From Alphaproteobacteria bacterium UBA3768 (GTDB lineage Bacteria > Pseudomonadota > Alphaproteobacteria > CAAHEQ01 > UBA3637), in assembly GCA_002372315.1 (NCBI GenBank), contig DFFU01000026.1, positions 1 through 64,000 of the forward strand: a stretch of 64,000 bases of DNA, read 5' to 3'. Below the pieces are notes generated by a model. That model made no database searches and was not told the DNA's origin. It saw nothing but the letters and a program-made list of their open reading frames with translations. The first letter of the stretch is position 1; each line of letters starts with the position of its first letter. Below are positions 1 to 8,453 of the stretch, one piece after another. The position numbers and the translations under genes were made by a program.

Positions 1-864
1 AAGGTCGTATGTCAAAATTTATTGAATACAATAGGCGATACCACCCCCATTCGCCGATTATCGTTGGAAGGCACCCCCACAACACCTCTGACCACTTGTG
101 AAGATTCCAATACTTTTTTGATTGTCTATAATGAAGATATGAAGGGGGTAAAAAGCGATACAGAATACGCTATAGATGATAGTTCTTGTAAATCTGTTTG
201 TGGCGTATTTAATCCCACTACACACTTATGTGATGAAAGTGATTGTGAGATTCCAACAAATACTTGTGTGGAAAATGCGGATTGTAATAGCAAAAATGAA
301 TGTATGGTTTGTGATATCAAAACGAACATGTGTAAAAATGGCTGTGAAAGAGTGCAATATTTGGAATCAACAGGGACGCAGTATATTGATACGGGTTTAG
401 ACTACTTTGCTGATTATGAAGTTGGTATTAAATTAAGAGATAATGTAGCTAATAAAGCACTTGGAAATACACACGCCAACTGTATGCAAAGATGTAGTGT
501 AACAACTCCATTTTGGTGCTTCTCAAGCAATAATAACTATTACTCAGAAGTCTCAATTACAGAATACCACGTTATGAAGTGGAAAGAAGATAAAATATAT
601 GCTGACGATGTATTGCTCAGAGAAAAAGTAAAGAGTAAAGGTACTACATCAATGACCTTATTCGGTGCAGGTTCTTATTATCCAAATATGATTTACTTCT
701 GTAAGTTGTGGAATCCTGATGATGGAACACTCGTTCGTGATTTTGTTCCTGTTAAATCACCTAAAGGGAATTGTATGCTCAATAAAGTGGCTGACTCAGA
801 AAATGGAAAGTTAAAACTTTATTGTAATTCTGGCAGTGGTACTTTTAAAACAAATAAAGATTAG
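1..864 (+). CDS. Cys-rich prepilin-like surface protein, 5' end cut by window
   Basis: The reading frame is open from base 1, so the gene begins outside the window; the TTG at 22 is not a credible start. The first visible residues (VCQNLLN) align with the middle of the prepilin-like protein at 9633-10832 (ICQELLN), so a prepilin N-terminus is expected upstream. A Cys-rich stretch (about residues 55-115, with NECMVCD) is followed by the signature ESTGTQYIDTG and a beta-rich domain resembling LamG/concanavalin-type lectin folds. It ends in GSGTFKTNKD, like its paralogue. Probably exported and disulfide-bonded; ligand unknown. It converges with the XRE gene, leaving 6 bp between stops. Confidence 0.75.
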   Translation, partial: KVVCQNLLNTIGDTTPIRRLSLEGTPTTPLTTCEDSNTFLIVYNEDMKGVKSDTEYAIDDSSCKSVCGVFNPTTHLCDESDCEIPTNTCVENADCNSKNECMVCDIKTNMCKNGCERVQYLESTGTQYIDTGLDYFADYEVGIKLRDNVANKALGNTHANCMQRCSVTTPFWCFSSNNNYYSEVSITEYHVMKWKEDKIYADDVLLREKVKSKGTTSMTLFGAGSYYPNMIYFCKLWNPDDGTLVRDFVPVKSPKGNCMLNKVADSENGKLKLYCNSGSGTFKTNKD

Positions 865-870
865 GATTAG

Positions 871-1353
871 CTAAGTATTTTCCGAATCTTCTTTTTCTGC
901 AACAGACTCAACTAAGTTCAATATATTTTGTGTGATTGTTACATCTTTGATTTTTGTATAGGCCTTTACCAATGCAACAACATCTTTTCTCAGCCAAGCA
1001 TCTATATTGAAAACTTCTTCAGAATCATCAGATAACTGAAGGTGCGTTGATATTTTTCGTGGACTTTTTTCCTTGGCAATTTCATCTAAATCTTCGTAGA
1101 AAAATTCAACGCCCACCCCTAAGACTTGGGCAATATCCCATAGGCGACTAGCACCAATGCGGTTGAGCCCTTTTTCATATTTTTGCACCTGTTGAAAAGT
1201 TATGCCTAACTCAGCGGCGAGGCGTTCTTGACTCATGCCCATCATGGTGCGACGAATATACATGCGCTTTCCAACGTGTAAGTCCACAGGATTTGGGGTG
1301 CCATCTGCTAATCGACCACGAATATTTCCTTGACTTTGGGATGTTTTTTTCAT
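871..1353 (-). CDS. XRE-family HTH transcriptional regulator
   Basis: A 160-residue protein with a Cro/CI-type helix-turn-helix around residues 28-85 (motif GMSQERLAAELGITFQQVQK, followed by YEKG.NRIGASRL). This PNPVDLHVGKR...RIGASRL arrangement is typical of a widespread alphaproteobacterial regulator group. The start is set at the ATG preceded by AGGAGG; an in-frame TTG 18 nt upstream overlaps that ribosome binding site and is rejected. The C-terminal half is acidic and may mediate dimerisation. It is divergent from rpoD, so it could act on the shared intergenic region, but no operator is evident. Confidence 0.85.
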   Translation of the reverse strand: MKKTSQSQGNIRGRLADGTPNPVDLHVGKRMYIRRTMMGMSQERLAAELGITFQQVQKYEKGLNRIGASRLWDIAQVLGVGVEFFYEDLDEIAKEKSPRKISTHLQLSDDSEEVFNIDAWLRKDVVALVKAYTKIKDVTITQNILNLVESVAEKEDSENT

Positions 1354-1445
1354 TTTGCCTCCTTGGTACAACTATTACGTTTATTTTACATAAAAGAATA
1401 TGACTTGTCAATACATCTTTTTTGATTATTTTTTTGAATAAAGAA

Positions 1446-1474
1446 TTGACTTATTGAAAAAAAAGTGTTAAAAT
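1446..1474 (+). promoter_or_regulatory. sigma-70 promoter of rpoD
   Basis: TTGACT (1446-1451) and TAAAAT (1469-1474) with a 17-nt spacer; predicted transcription start near 1481. Its position excludes an rpoD start at 1465, which would lie inside the promoter. Confidence 0.75.
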
Positions 1475-1509
1475 ATACAAATAACGTTATTTTTTTAGGG
1501 TGGGTAATA

Positions 1510-3456
1510 ATGACATCAATCAATTTGGAAAAAGAAACTTTGGATAATAATTCAGAAGTTCAAGATTCTCGTGCTTTGTTTGCGAATTTGATCGAACAAG
1601 GTAAAGAGCGTGGTTTTTTGGCGATAGAGCATTTGCGTAAAGTTTTACCCCAAGAGGTTCAAACAGATGAAAAATGGGAACAATTGGTTTCAGCATTGAC
1701 TGAAATGGGTATTAACTTAGTTGACAGCACGGATGACATTACGGATGTTATAGACAGAACAAATGTTGTTGAAGAAGATACCCCCACTGATAGTACTGAT
1801 TCAGATACTAAAACAGAGCTTTCTATCACAATGCCAGGGATTAAAGATCCTGTCCGGATGTATTTACGTGAAATGGGATCAGTTGATTTACTTTCACGGG
1901 AAGGTGAAATTGCAATTGCAAAACGTATTGCGGCTGGTTTTGGTGTGATGATGGATGGTTTGGCTGAATCTGCTTTGACAGCTCAACAATTAGCAGATTG
2001 GCATGCGGATTTATCCGAAGGACGCATCTTGCTGCGTGAGGTCATTGATTTGGAGGCAGCGATGGAAGATGCGCCTAGAACTGCATTGGTAGGGACTGTT
2101 GATGTTGCTCCCCCCGTCCAAGATGCAAGTGAAGAGGAAGACGAAGATTCCTCAGTTGCAGAAGAGGATGATGAAGACGACGGAATGCTTTCTTTGGATC
2201 AAATGGAAATCACACTGCTGCCTATTGTTTTGGATTCTTTATTTAAAATTGAACAAAATTTTAAAAAGTTCTTAAAGCTACAATCTGATTATATGATTAA
2301 AGTTGTTAAACAACAAAAAAATGATACAGCTTTAATCAATAAATATAAGTCTTTGCGTGCATCTTTGGTTGAAGATATCAAACAATTACATTTAAATCCT
2401 GTCCATTTGGATATGTTGGTCAATCGTATCAACGATATCAATTCTGCCTTGATGATGCAGGAGGGGCGTCTGTTGCGTTTGGCAAGCAGTTGTAAAATTG
2501 ATCGTGATGACTTTTTAAAGGTATATAAAGACCATGAAGGGGATTTAAATTGGTTGAAAAAGAAGGTTGTTTCAAAAAGCAAATCCTGGAATACATTTTA
2601 TGATCAGTGCAGGCCTGAAGCAAGAGCCATCTATGAAAGTATTTTGAATATTTCAAAAGAAACAGGAATGCCAATAGCGATCTATCGCAACTTGGTGAAT
2701 ATTGTGCGTAAAGGTCGTCAAGAAATGAATAAGGCTAAGCAAGAAATGATTGAGGCAAATTTGCGCTTAGTGATTGCTATTTCTAAACGTTATATGCATC
2801 GAAATTTGCAATTTTTGGATTTGATTCAAGAGGGAAATATTGGCTTGATGAAGGCTGTAGATAAGTTTGAATATCAACGAGGTAATAAGTTTTCTACTTA
2901 TGCAACATGGTGGATTCGTCAATCTATTACGCGTGCGATTGCAGATCAGGCGAGAACGATTCGCATCCCCGTTCATATGATTGAAACGATTAATAAAATG
3001 TTACGTACTTCTCATCAAATGCAGATTGAAACAGGACATGAGCCAACTCCTGAAGAATTGGCTCCACGCTTAAATATGACCGCTGAAAAAATAAAAAAGG
3101 TTATGAAAATTGCCAAAGAACCGATTTCTTTGGAAACACCTGTTGGTGATGAAGAAGATACGCATTTAGGGGATTTTATTGAAGATAAAAATACAATTCA
3201 ACCTTTGGAAGCGGCAATTCAGGCAAATTTGCGTCAGTCATGTACGGCGGTTTTATCAACATTGTCGCCACGTGAAGAGCGTGTGTTGCGTATGCGCTTT
3301 GGTATTGGTATGAATACAGACCACACTTTGGAAGAGGTGGGGGCTCAATTTGCTGTTACCCGTGAGCGTATTCGCCAGATTGAAGCTAAAGCATTACGTA
3401 AATTAAAACATCCGACCCGTTCACGTAAGTTGCGTACCTTCTTGGAAGATATGTAA
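1510..3456 (+). CDS. rpoD: RNA polymerase primary sigma factor RpoD
   Basis: A 648-residue housekeeping sigma factor. Region 1.1 lies near residues 20-70, region 1.2 is [11 protein letters not shown], followed by the variable insert with a strongly acidic run ([16 protein letters not shown]). Region 2 is highly conserved ([36 protein letters not shown]) and region 4 ends with the -35-reading helix [20 protein letters not shown]. The ATG at 1510 is chosen because upstream in-frame codons fall in the promoter. It directs core polymerase to the TTGACA/TATAAT promoters seen throughout this window. Length is usual for proteobacterial RpoD. Confidence 0.97.
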   Translation: MTSINLEKETLDNNSEVQDSRALFANLIEQGKERGFLAIEHLRKVLPQEVQTDEKWEQLVSALTEMGINLVDSTDDITDVIDRTNVVEEDTPTDSTDSDTKTELSITMPGIKDPVRMYLREMGSVDLLSREGEIAIAKRIAAGFGVMMDGLAESALTAQQLADWHADLSEGRILLREVIDLEAAMEDAPRTALVGTVDVAPPVQDASEEEDEDSSVAEEDDEDDGMLSLDQMEITLLPIVLDSLFKIEQNFKKFLKLQSDYMIKVVKQQKNDTALINKYKSLRASLVEDIKQLHLNPVHLDMLVNRINDINSALMMQEGRLLRLASSCKIDRDDFLKVYKDHEGDLNWLKKKVVSKSKSWNTFYDQCRPEARAIYESILNISKETGMPIAIYRNLVNIVRKGRQEMNKAKQEMIEANLRLVIAISKRYMHRNLQFLDLIQEGNIGLMKAVDKFEYQRGNKFSTYATWWIRQSITRAIADQARTIRIPVHMIETINKMLRTSHQMQIETGHEPTPEELAPRLNMTAEKIKKVMKIAKEPISLETPVGDEEDTHLGDFIEDKNTIQPLEAAIQANLRQSCTAVLSTLSPREERVLRMRFGIGMNTDHTLEEVGAQFAVTRERIRQIEAKALRKLKHPTRSRKLRTFLEDM

Positions 3457-3529
3457 TTTTATTAATTGGCATTTTTCCCTTGACTTTATGAATTTAAGGT
3501 TTTAAACTAAATCCAAAACGGGGGATTTG

Positions 3530-5266
3530 ATGGAAAAAGTAAGTTTATCTTGTCAAAAATTTGATGGTATAGCTTTTGTGGAAGGGTTCGCCAAAGCTCA
3601 GGCGTTAGTTTTGCGTCCGTTAGAGCAGTATACGCCTCAACGTTCCAATCATCAAGATCAAGAACGGACACGCTTTCTGGATGCTTGTTCTATTTTGAAA
3701 GAAGAGTTAGATTTAACTTTGACAGGTAAAATAGCTGATGAACAAAAAGCACTTTTGGAAACTTCGAAAATGCTATTGCTGGATCGTGGTTGGAATCGTC
3801 AGATTATTCAGATCATTGATCAAGGGTATACAGCAGAAACAGCTGTGCACCAAGCAACGCATCAAATAGTGGAACGTATTGGAAAAATTGAGGACGTTTA
3901 CTTGCGTGAACGACTGAGCGATTTTAAAGATTTGGCTGTTCGTATTTTACATATATTGGAACGACTAAAATCTGGCAAAAAATTAAAGGTCATTCCTAAA
4001 CAAGTTATTTTGGTTGCACAAAGTTTAGGCCCCGCTGAATTGTTGGACTATGATTTATCAAAGATAAAGGGTATCGCCTTAGCAGAAGGAAGTCAGACGA
4101 TGCATGTCACTATTGTAGCACGTGCCTATGGAATTCCTTTATTGGGGGGAATTGAAAATATTTGTCAACAGGTTCAATCAGGAGATTTGTTAATCTTAGA
4201 TGGGCAAAATGGTCGTCTTTATCAAAATCCATCCGATGAGGTGATTGATGAATTACATCGTTATCAAGCAAGCGAGCATAAAAGATTGTTGCAAGAGAAT
4301 AAGAATAAAGATAATTTGGCGCAAACATTGGATGGACAAGTAATCGAATTGGGAATCAATTTAGGGTTAGCGGATGATTTGTTGGTTGCCAATGCTCCAC
4401 CTTTTGATAAGGTGGGACTTTATCGAACAGAATTACCCTTTATGTTGGCAAAAGAATTACCAAATTGTTCAGAACAGGTAAGAACTTATCAAAAAGTTTT
4501 GGCACACGCCAAGGGGCGACCTGTCATTTTTAGGACCTTAGATGTCGGTTCAGATAAGGTTCTACCCTATGTGCATCATCAACCAGAGGAAAATCCAGCT
4601 ATGGGTTGGCGTTCGACACGAATGACGCTAGATAGACGTGCTTTGTTGCGTACACAATTACGAGCATTGATTCGTGCAGTAGATGGTAAACCCTTATGGG
4701 TAATGTTTCCCATGATAGCAGACATAGGTGAATTTTTGGCATCAAAAAGAACATTAGAATTAGAACTAAAAAGTGCAGAAAAAAGAGGTGAAACATTACC
4801 ATCGGAAGTCCACGTAGGGAGTATGTTGGAAATTCCGTCACTCATTTTTGGGTTGAAGAATTTCGTTCATTATTTCGATTTTATCTCAGTAGGCACAAAT
4901 GATTTGATGCAATTTATGTTTGCGGCAGATCGGGGAAATATCAATGTATCTTCTAGATATGATACGTTGAATGTTTCTTTTTTAATGGCGTTGGATTATA
5001 TCCAAAAAACTTGTCGTCAAGCACATGTGCCGTGTTCAGTTTGTGGTGAAATGGCAGGACGTACATTAGAGGCAATGGCCCTGATTAGTTTGGGGTACAC
5101 TTCTCTTTCTATGAATCCACATAGCTTATTGCGGGTGAAAACAGCCTTGCTTGGAGTAAACCAAGAAGAATTGCAAAACTATATGGAACGATTATTGAAG
5201 ACTGAACACCTTTCTGTGCGTACACAATTGATGGCTTATTTGCGTGATCATGAGGTTTTGTTTTAA
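3530..5266 (+). CDS. ptsI: PEP-protein phosphotransferase (PTS enzyme I)
   Basis: A 578-residue enzyme I that passes phosphate from phosphoenolpyruvate to HPr in the cytosol. The phospho-accepting His is about residue 192 (GSQTMHVTIVARAYGIP). The C-terminal PEP-binding barrel shows GLYRTELPFM, RTLDVGSDKVLPY, NPAMGWRSTR, SVGTNDLMQFMFAADRGN and the catalytic Cys near 505 (CSVCGEMAG). No N-terminal GAF domain is present, unlike the nitrogen-PTS enzyme PtsP common in alphaproteobacteria, so either a true PtsI or a GAF-less PtsP is possible. No HPr or EII gene is in the window. Start ATG 3530 follows a GGGGGA stretch; the TTG just before is not needed. Glucokinase follows 9 bp downstream. Confidence 0.9.
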   Translation: MEKVSLSCQKFDGIAFVEGFAKAQALVLRPLEQYTPQRSNHQDQERTRFLDACSILKEELDLTLTGKIADEQKALLETSKMLLLDRGWNRQIIQIIDQGYTAETAVHQATHQIVERIGKIEDVYLRERLSDFKDLAVRILHILERLKSGKKLKVIPKQVILVAQSLGPAELLDYDLSKIKGIALAEGSQTMHVTIVARAYGIPLLGGIENICQQVQSGDLLILDGQNGRLYQNPSDEVIDELHRYQASEHKRLLQENKNKDNLAQTLDGQVIELGINLGLADDLLVANAPPFDKVGLYRTELPFMLAKELPNCSEQVRTYQKVLAHAKGRPVIFRTLDVGSDKVLPYVHHQPEENPAMGWRSTRMTLDRRALLRTQLRALIRAVDGKPLWVMFPMIADIGEFLASKRTLELELKSAEKRGETLPSEVHVGSMLEIPSLIFGLKNFVHYFDFISVGTNDLMQFMFAADRGNINVSSRYDTLNVSFLMALDYIQKTCRQAHVPCSVCGEMAGRTLEAMALISLGYTSLSMNPHSLLRVKTALLGVNQEELQNYMERLLKTEHLSVRTQLMAYLRDHEVLF

Positions 5267-5275
5267 AGGAAAAAA

Positions 5276-6091
5276 ATGACAATTCTATTGGCTGATATAG
5301 GTGGAACTCATGCACGGTTTTCGTGTTTAAAATCAAATAAAATGACGCCCTTAATAAAAGTAAATTGTGGTGATTTTAAAACGCCATTGGAGCTGATTGA
5401 AAAATTTTTTGTGTCTGAGAAGATTCAAGGTATATATCTTTCTGTTGCAGGACCAGTTTATAAGGGAAAAGTTCAATGGACAAATCGTCCAAAATGGCAA
5501 TTGTCAGAATCAGAATTAAAAAGAACTTTTAAAGTAAAAAAGGTATTAATTATCAATGATATGGTTGCGCAAGCTCATGGTTTAAAATTGCCTGAAAGGC
5601 AAAAGGCATTGTTAATGAATGTTGGTACAGGAATGGGGACTTCACTCATTTTAAATGGATGCATTTATCCATGTGAATTTGGATTAGTTTTAGATGAAAA
5701 GAAACGTAAAAAAGAATATTTACTTTCTGGTCAAGGTGTTTTACGCATTTATCATGATTTGGGTGGAAAAAAGGAGGTTTGCTCTGCAAAGCTTTTGGAT
5801 GAAATGCGACAAAATAAGGATAAACATGCAATAAAAGCATATCAAAAATTTTATGAACTTTGGGGAAAAATTGCAGGGAATATTGCCACTGGATTAATGT
5901 TAAATCGTATCTATTTATGGGGTGGATTAGTTCCCAAAAATAAAAAAGATTTAAAAGATTTTTTAAAAACTTTTCATGACAAAAAATTACCTAAATTTAA
6001 TCAAAAAATACAGGTTAAAATTGTCCGTGAAAAATCATTGGCCATTAAAGGGTTGAGGAATTTATCAATGAATAAATTCTCTCAATCATAG
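5276..6091 (+). CDS. glk: glucokinase-like sugar kinase, short and divergent
   Basis: The N-terminal ADIGGTHARF phosphate-binding motif, the catalytic-Asp segment LIINDMVAQAHGL and the second phosphate motif NVGTGMGTSL identify the bacterial Glk family (ATP-dependent phosphorylation of glucose). At 271 residues it is about 50 shorter than usual. The usual glucose-binding EGGH segment is reduced to CEFGLV, so the expected His is not visible, while a Glu is kept; LLSGQG corresponds to the conserved LSGPG. Sugar specificity may therefore have changed. The ORF is Lys-rich and lies directly after ptsI (probably one transcript); its 3' end overlaps convergent sufE by 47 bp. Confidence 0.7.
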   Translation: MTILLADIGGTHARFSCLKSNKMTPLIKVNCGDFKTPLELIEKFFVSEKIQGIYLSVAGPVYKGKVQWTNRPKWQLSESELKRTFKVKKVLIINDMVAQAHGLKLPERQKALLMNVGTGMGTSLILNGCIYPCEFGLVLDEKKRKKEYLLSGQGVLRIYHDLGGKKEVCSAKLLDEMRQNKDKHAIKAYQKFYELWGKIAGNIATGLMLNRIYLWGGLVPKNKKDLKDFLKTFHDKKLPKFNQKIQVKIVREKSLAIKGLRNLSMNKFSQS

Positions 6092-6449
6092 CGGCGAACC
6101 CATTTCGGCGAGTAGGGGATAGGTTTTCTTCTAATCCTAACTTTTTAAATATTTCGGGCAAATTTAAAGCGCAAATTTCATCACGTGTTTTACCATTGAC
6201 TAAAGTTAATAAAATGGCTTCTAGCCCCCGAACAATAACAGCATCACTGTTTGCTAGAAAGTAAAATTTATCCTCTTTTTTTTCACCTTTAATCCATACT
6301 TGAGATTGACATCCAACTACTTTATTGGTTTCATTACATTCTGACTCAGGTAAAGCAGACATCTGCTCGCCCAGCTCAATTACATAGCGATATTTATCTT
6401 CCCAATCTGTAAGGTAAGAAAAATTTTCAATCAACTCTTTAGGTGTCAT
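6045..6449 (-). CDS. sufE: SufE cysteine-desulfurase sulfur acceptor
   Basis: A 134-residue SufE/CsdE family protein that accepts persulfide sulfur from SufS for Fe-S cluster assembly. The sulfur-carrying Cys is C47 in the motif GCQSQVW; the family fold is also indicated by WEDKYRYVIELG near the N-terminus and RRNGFAAMIERI at the end. It lies 2 bp downstream of lexA in the same orientation and is probably co-transcribed with it, so it may be DNA-damage-influenced. No other suf genes are in the window. Confidence 0.9.
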   Translation of the reverse strand: MTPKELIENFSYLTDWEDKYRYVIELGEQMSALPESECNETNKVVGCQSQVWIKGEKKEDKFYFLANSDAVIVRGLEAILLTLVNGKTRDEICALNLPEIFKKLGLEENLSPTRRNGFAAMIERIYSLINSSTL

Positions 6450-6451
6450 TT

Positions 6452-7066
6452 TTAATTTTCTCCATAATGTCTCATAAGTCCCACTAATATTCCTTGAACT
6501 TCAACACGATCGTCTGTAAAAATACGTGTTTCATAGGCAGGATTTGCGGGTTCCAATGCAATAGAATGACCCCGCTTATGAAATTTTTTGAGTGTTACCT
6601 CATATTCGTCAACTAAAGCCACCACAATTTGACCATTATTGGCATTTTTTGCATGTTTGATGATAACCGTATCACCATTCATAATTCCAGCCCCAATCAT
6701 TGAGTCTCCCTCAACTGTTAGTGCATAGTAGTCACCTTGACCCAACATATCATTTGGAACAGCAATTTTTTCACTTTCGTTGGCAATCGCTTCAATCGGT
6801 AATCCCGCTGCAATTTTTCCATACAGTGGCAGATAGGCACAATCATTCGCCGCAATTTCTTTAGCCTCTGGTAAGGCAAGACCTCTTGTTTGATGCGGTA
6901 TACGGCTCAGTATACCTTGCTCCTCTAGCTCTTTAATCAATCGGTGAATACTTGATTTTGATTTTAAGTTCATAAAATCTTTCATTTCATCAAAACTGGG
7001 AGCATAGCCATTTTTTTTGCTATAATCCCGAATAAATTCCCATAAAATATGTTGTTTTGGTGTCAT
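6452..7066 (-). CDS. lexA: LexA SOS repressor
   Basis: A 204-residue LexA with an N-terminal winged helix (PSFDEMKDFMNLKSKSSIHRLIKELEEQG) that binds SOS boxes and a C-terminal S24 self-cleavage domain. The autocleavage bond is Ala87-Gly88 (KIAAGLP), the nucleophile Ser122 (EGDSMI) and the general base Lys160 (VTLKKF). All catalytic residues are present, so RecA-stimulated autoproteolysis should work. The start codon is preceded by AAAGGAG. Two SOS boxes sit in its own promoter, indicating autorepression. Confidence 0.96.
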   Translation of the reverse strand: MTPKQHILWEFIRDYSKKNGYAPSFDEMKDFMNLKSKSSIHRLIKELEEQGILSRIPHQTRGLALPEAKEIAANDCAYLPLYGKIAAGLPIEAIANESEKIAVPNDMLGQGDYYALTVEGDSMIGAGIMNGDTVIIKHAKNANNGQIVVALVDEYEVTLKKFHKRGHSIALEPANPAYETRIFTDDRVEVQGILVGLMRHYGEN

Positions 7067-7079
7067 ATAGAGCTCCTTT

Positions 7080-7117
7080 GTTCTACTTTTGTTCCAATAT
7101 TAGAACAAAAGTAGAAC
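7080..7117 (-). promoter_or_regulatory. double inverted SOS boxes of lexA
   Basis: Two exact copies of GTTCTACTTTTGTTC in opposite orientation (7080-7094 on plus, 7103-7117 on minus) separated by 8 bp form a perfect long palindrome. Each fits the alphaproteobacterial LexA consensus GTTC-N7-GTTC. One box fills the promoter spacer and the other overlaps the predicted start of transcription. Confidence 0.9.
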
Positions 7118-7125
7118 ATTGTCAA
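7097..7125 (-). promoter_or_regulatory. lexA promoter
   Basis: On the minus strand TTGACA (7125-7120), 17-nt spacer, TAATAT (7102-7097). The spacer is essentially one SOS box, so LexA binding must exclude RNA polymerase. Confidence 0.85.
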
Positions 7126-7137
7126 GTAAAAAATAAT

Positions 7138-8253
7138 TCATTTATTTTTAGCTGGTGGTATGGACATGAAATTTGTTTTTGGAAATCCTTTTTGGGCGAT
7201 ATTATAGTTTTTAAACTCATCAAGAAAAGTAACTTCCTTTATGGATTTTATCCAGTTTGGTAAAGAAATTTGTTGATTTTCATGATTTAATTCAATTTCC
7301 AATAATGCATTATTGGGTTCAGAGTCAAAGGTATCTAGCTCAAAATATTGTCCTTTATCAACAAAACACCAACGCGTTTTATTGATTATAGTTTCAGCTT
7401 CTGTCAATAAAGACATGTATTCATTTTGTGAAATTTTTCTTTCTTTTTCAATGCGTTTTAATGGTGAGAAGGATTGCTTTTCTGTATAAAAGTAGGTAAA
7501 ACCATTTTCGTTTCCACGTGCTCGGATACGCCTTTGGGTTGAACCATGGTTTGGTAGATACGCTTGAATAATTTTTTGAGCGACTGCACCATGTGCTGTT
7601 AGGTCTTTTTCATTAGGTTTTTGAATTAAAAATTTTCGTTCAATTTCTAAGGGGACAGGAATTCCTAAGACATCAAAAACACTATTGCATAGCCGATTGA
7701 TTTTATCATGAAAATTAGTTGAATTATCAATAATGCGCAAGTGAGGGTGTCCCACATAGGCTTGTTGCGTTTTTTCATCAGTCAAACGTGCAATATCTAA
7801 ATTATTTTCGCGGCGCGCGGGATTATTTGCACAGGTGTAAAATTCTTCGGCTCCATTGGCGGCAGTTACCATATGAAAAACAGCATCGTATCTATTGCAG
7901 GCTTCATTCGGTTTAATGTTATGGAGTTTCAAGATATTTTCATAATCTTTGGAATCCATATAGGCTAAGCAGTCAGGAATTCCTCTGTCAAGTAAAATGA
8001 CTGATTTGGAGTATAATTTGGCAGCCTCATTCGCAATTTTTTCTTTGGTTAATTGCAGCTCTATCAGTAGTTTTTCATAGGGTAGGATACCAATTTCTGG
8101 TACATGAATTCCGGATAAAGTCATTTCCGTGGATGCCTCAGAAACTGTAATAACCTTATAGCCTTTTTCGTTAAGTCGCTGTTCTAGGGTGCTTAAACAA
8201 GTTGTTTTTCCCGCACAAGGACCTCCAGTAATAACAATTTGTGTTACAGACAT
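7138..8253 (-). CDS. AAA-type P-loop ATPase fused to CYTH (triphosphate tunnel) domain
   Basis: A 371-residue two-domain protein. Residues 1-190 form an AAA_28/nucleotide-kinase-like P-loop domain (GGPCAGKTT at 10-18, VILLDRGIPDCLAYMD as Walker B/DR-like segment). Residues 200-371 form a CYTH domain beginning with the signature E203-I-E-R-K207, which binds triphosphates and divalent metal in triphosphatases and class IV adenylyl cyclases. Substrate is unknown. The start is the ATG with GGAGG upstream; an in-frame ATG 38 codons earlier lies at the very 5' end of the leader and would be leaderless. A hairpin terminator sits between promoter and start, suggesting attenuation. Confidence 0.85.
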   Translation of the reverse strand: MSVTQIVITGGPCAGKTTCLSTLEQRLNEKGYKVITVSEASTEMTLSGIHVPEIGILPYEKLLIELQLTKEKIANEAAKLYSKSVILLDRGIPDCLAYMDSKDYENILKLHNIKPNEACNRYDAVFHMVTAANGAEEFYTCANNPARRENNLDIARLTDEKTQQAYVGHPHLRIIDNSTNFHDKINRLCNSVFDVLGIPVPLEIERKFLIQKPNEKDLTAHGAVAQKIIQAYLPNHGSTQRRIRARGNENGFTYFYTEKQSFSPLKRIEKERKISQNEYMSLLTEAETIINKTRWCFVDKGQYFELDTFDSEPNNALLEIELNHENQQISLPNWIKSIKEVTFLDEFKNYNIAQKGFPKTNFMSIPPAKNK

Positions 8254-8274
8254 TTTTTTCCTCCTTTTTTCTAT

Positions 8275-8302
8275 TAAAAAAGGACGGTATTTAAACCGTC
8301 CT
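8275..8302 (-). terminator. intrinsic terminator inside the AAA-CYTH leader
   Basis: Perfect 8-bp stem (AGGACGGT / ACCGTCCT) with a 6-nt loop followed by T6 on the minus strand. It lies downstream of the promoter at 8377-8405 and upstream of the gene it serves. Confidence 0.8.
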
Positions 8303-8370
8303 GCTAGATGTTTAAATGGGGTCATTTTATCAGATATTGATAAAATATGTATTCTTTTTTTAAACATCGC
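8275..8370 (-). ncRNA. structured leader RNA with terminator ahead of the AAA-CYTH gene
   Basis: Predicted transcript starts near 8370. GATGTTTAAA (8368-8359) pairs perfectly with TTTAAACATC (8316-8307), enclosing a second perfect hairpin (8346-8324, 9-bp stem, 5-nt loop). It is followed by an intrinsic terminator (8302-8281, AGGACGGT stem, then a T run). The terminator ends about 22 nt before the AAA-CYTH start, so the RNA is either an attenuated leader or a short sRNA. No known riboswitch class is recognised. Confidence 0.5.
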
Positions 8371-8376
8371 GAAGTT

Positions 8377-8405
8377 ATACTATCTATGTTAGATGCAATT
8401 GTCAA
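8377..8405 (-). promoter_or_regulatory. promoter of AAA-CYTH leader
   Basis: TTGACA (8405-8400), 17-nt spacer, TAGTAT (8382-8377) on the minus strand; start predicted near 8370. The -35 lies right beside the rpsI terminator. Confidence 0.75.
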
Positions 8406-8407
8406 GT

Positions 8408-8434
8408 AAAAAATGGGCCGCCAAAGCGACCCAC
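8408..8434 (-). terminator. terminator of the rplM-rpsI operon
   Basis: Stem GGGTCGC / GCGGCCC (one G-U pair) with a TTTG loop followed by ATTTTTT on the minus strand, 20 nt after the rpsI stop. Confidence 0.85.
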
Positions 8435-8453
8435 AAAAATTTGAAAATAATTT

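Noticed and set aside
1465..1509. Longer N-terminus for RpoD
   Set aside because: These codons overlap the predicted -10 element and transcription start.
7057..7263. Forward frame across the lexA operator
   Set aside because: It covers the palindromic operator and the AAA-CYTH 3' end; no family likeness.
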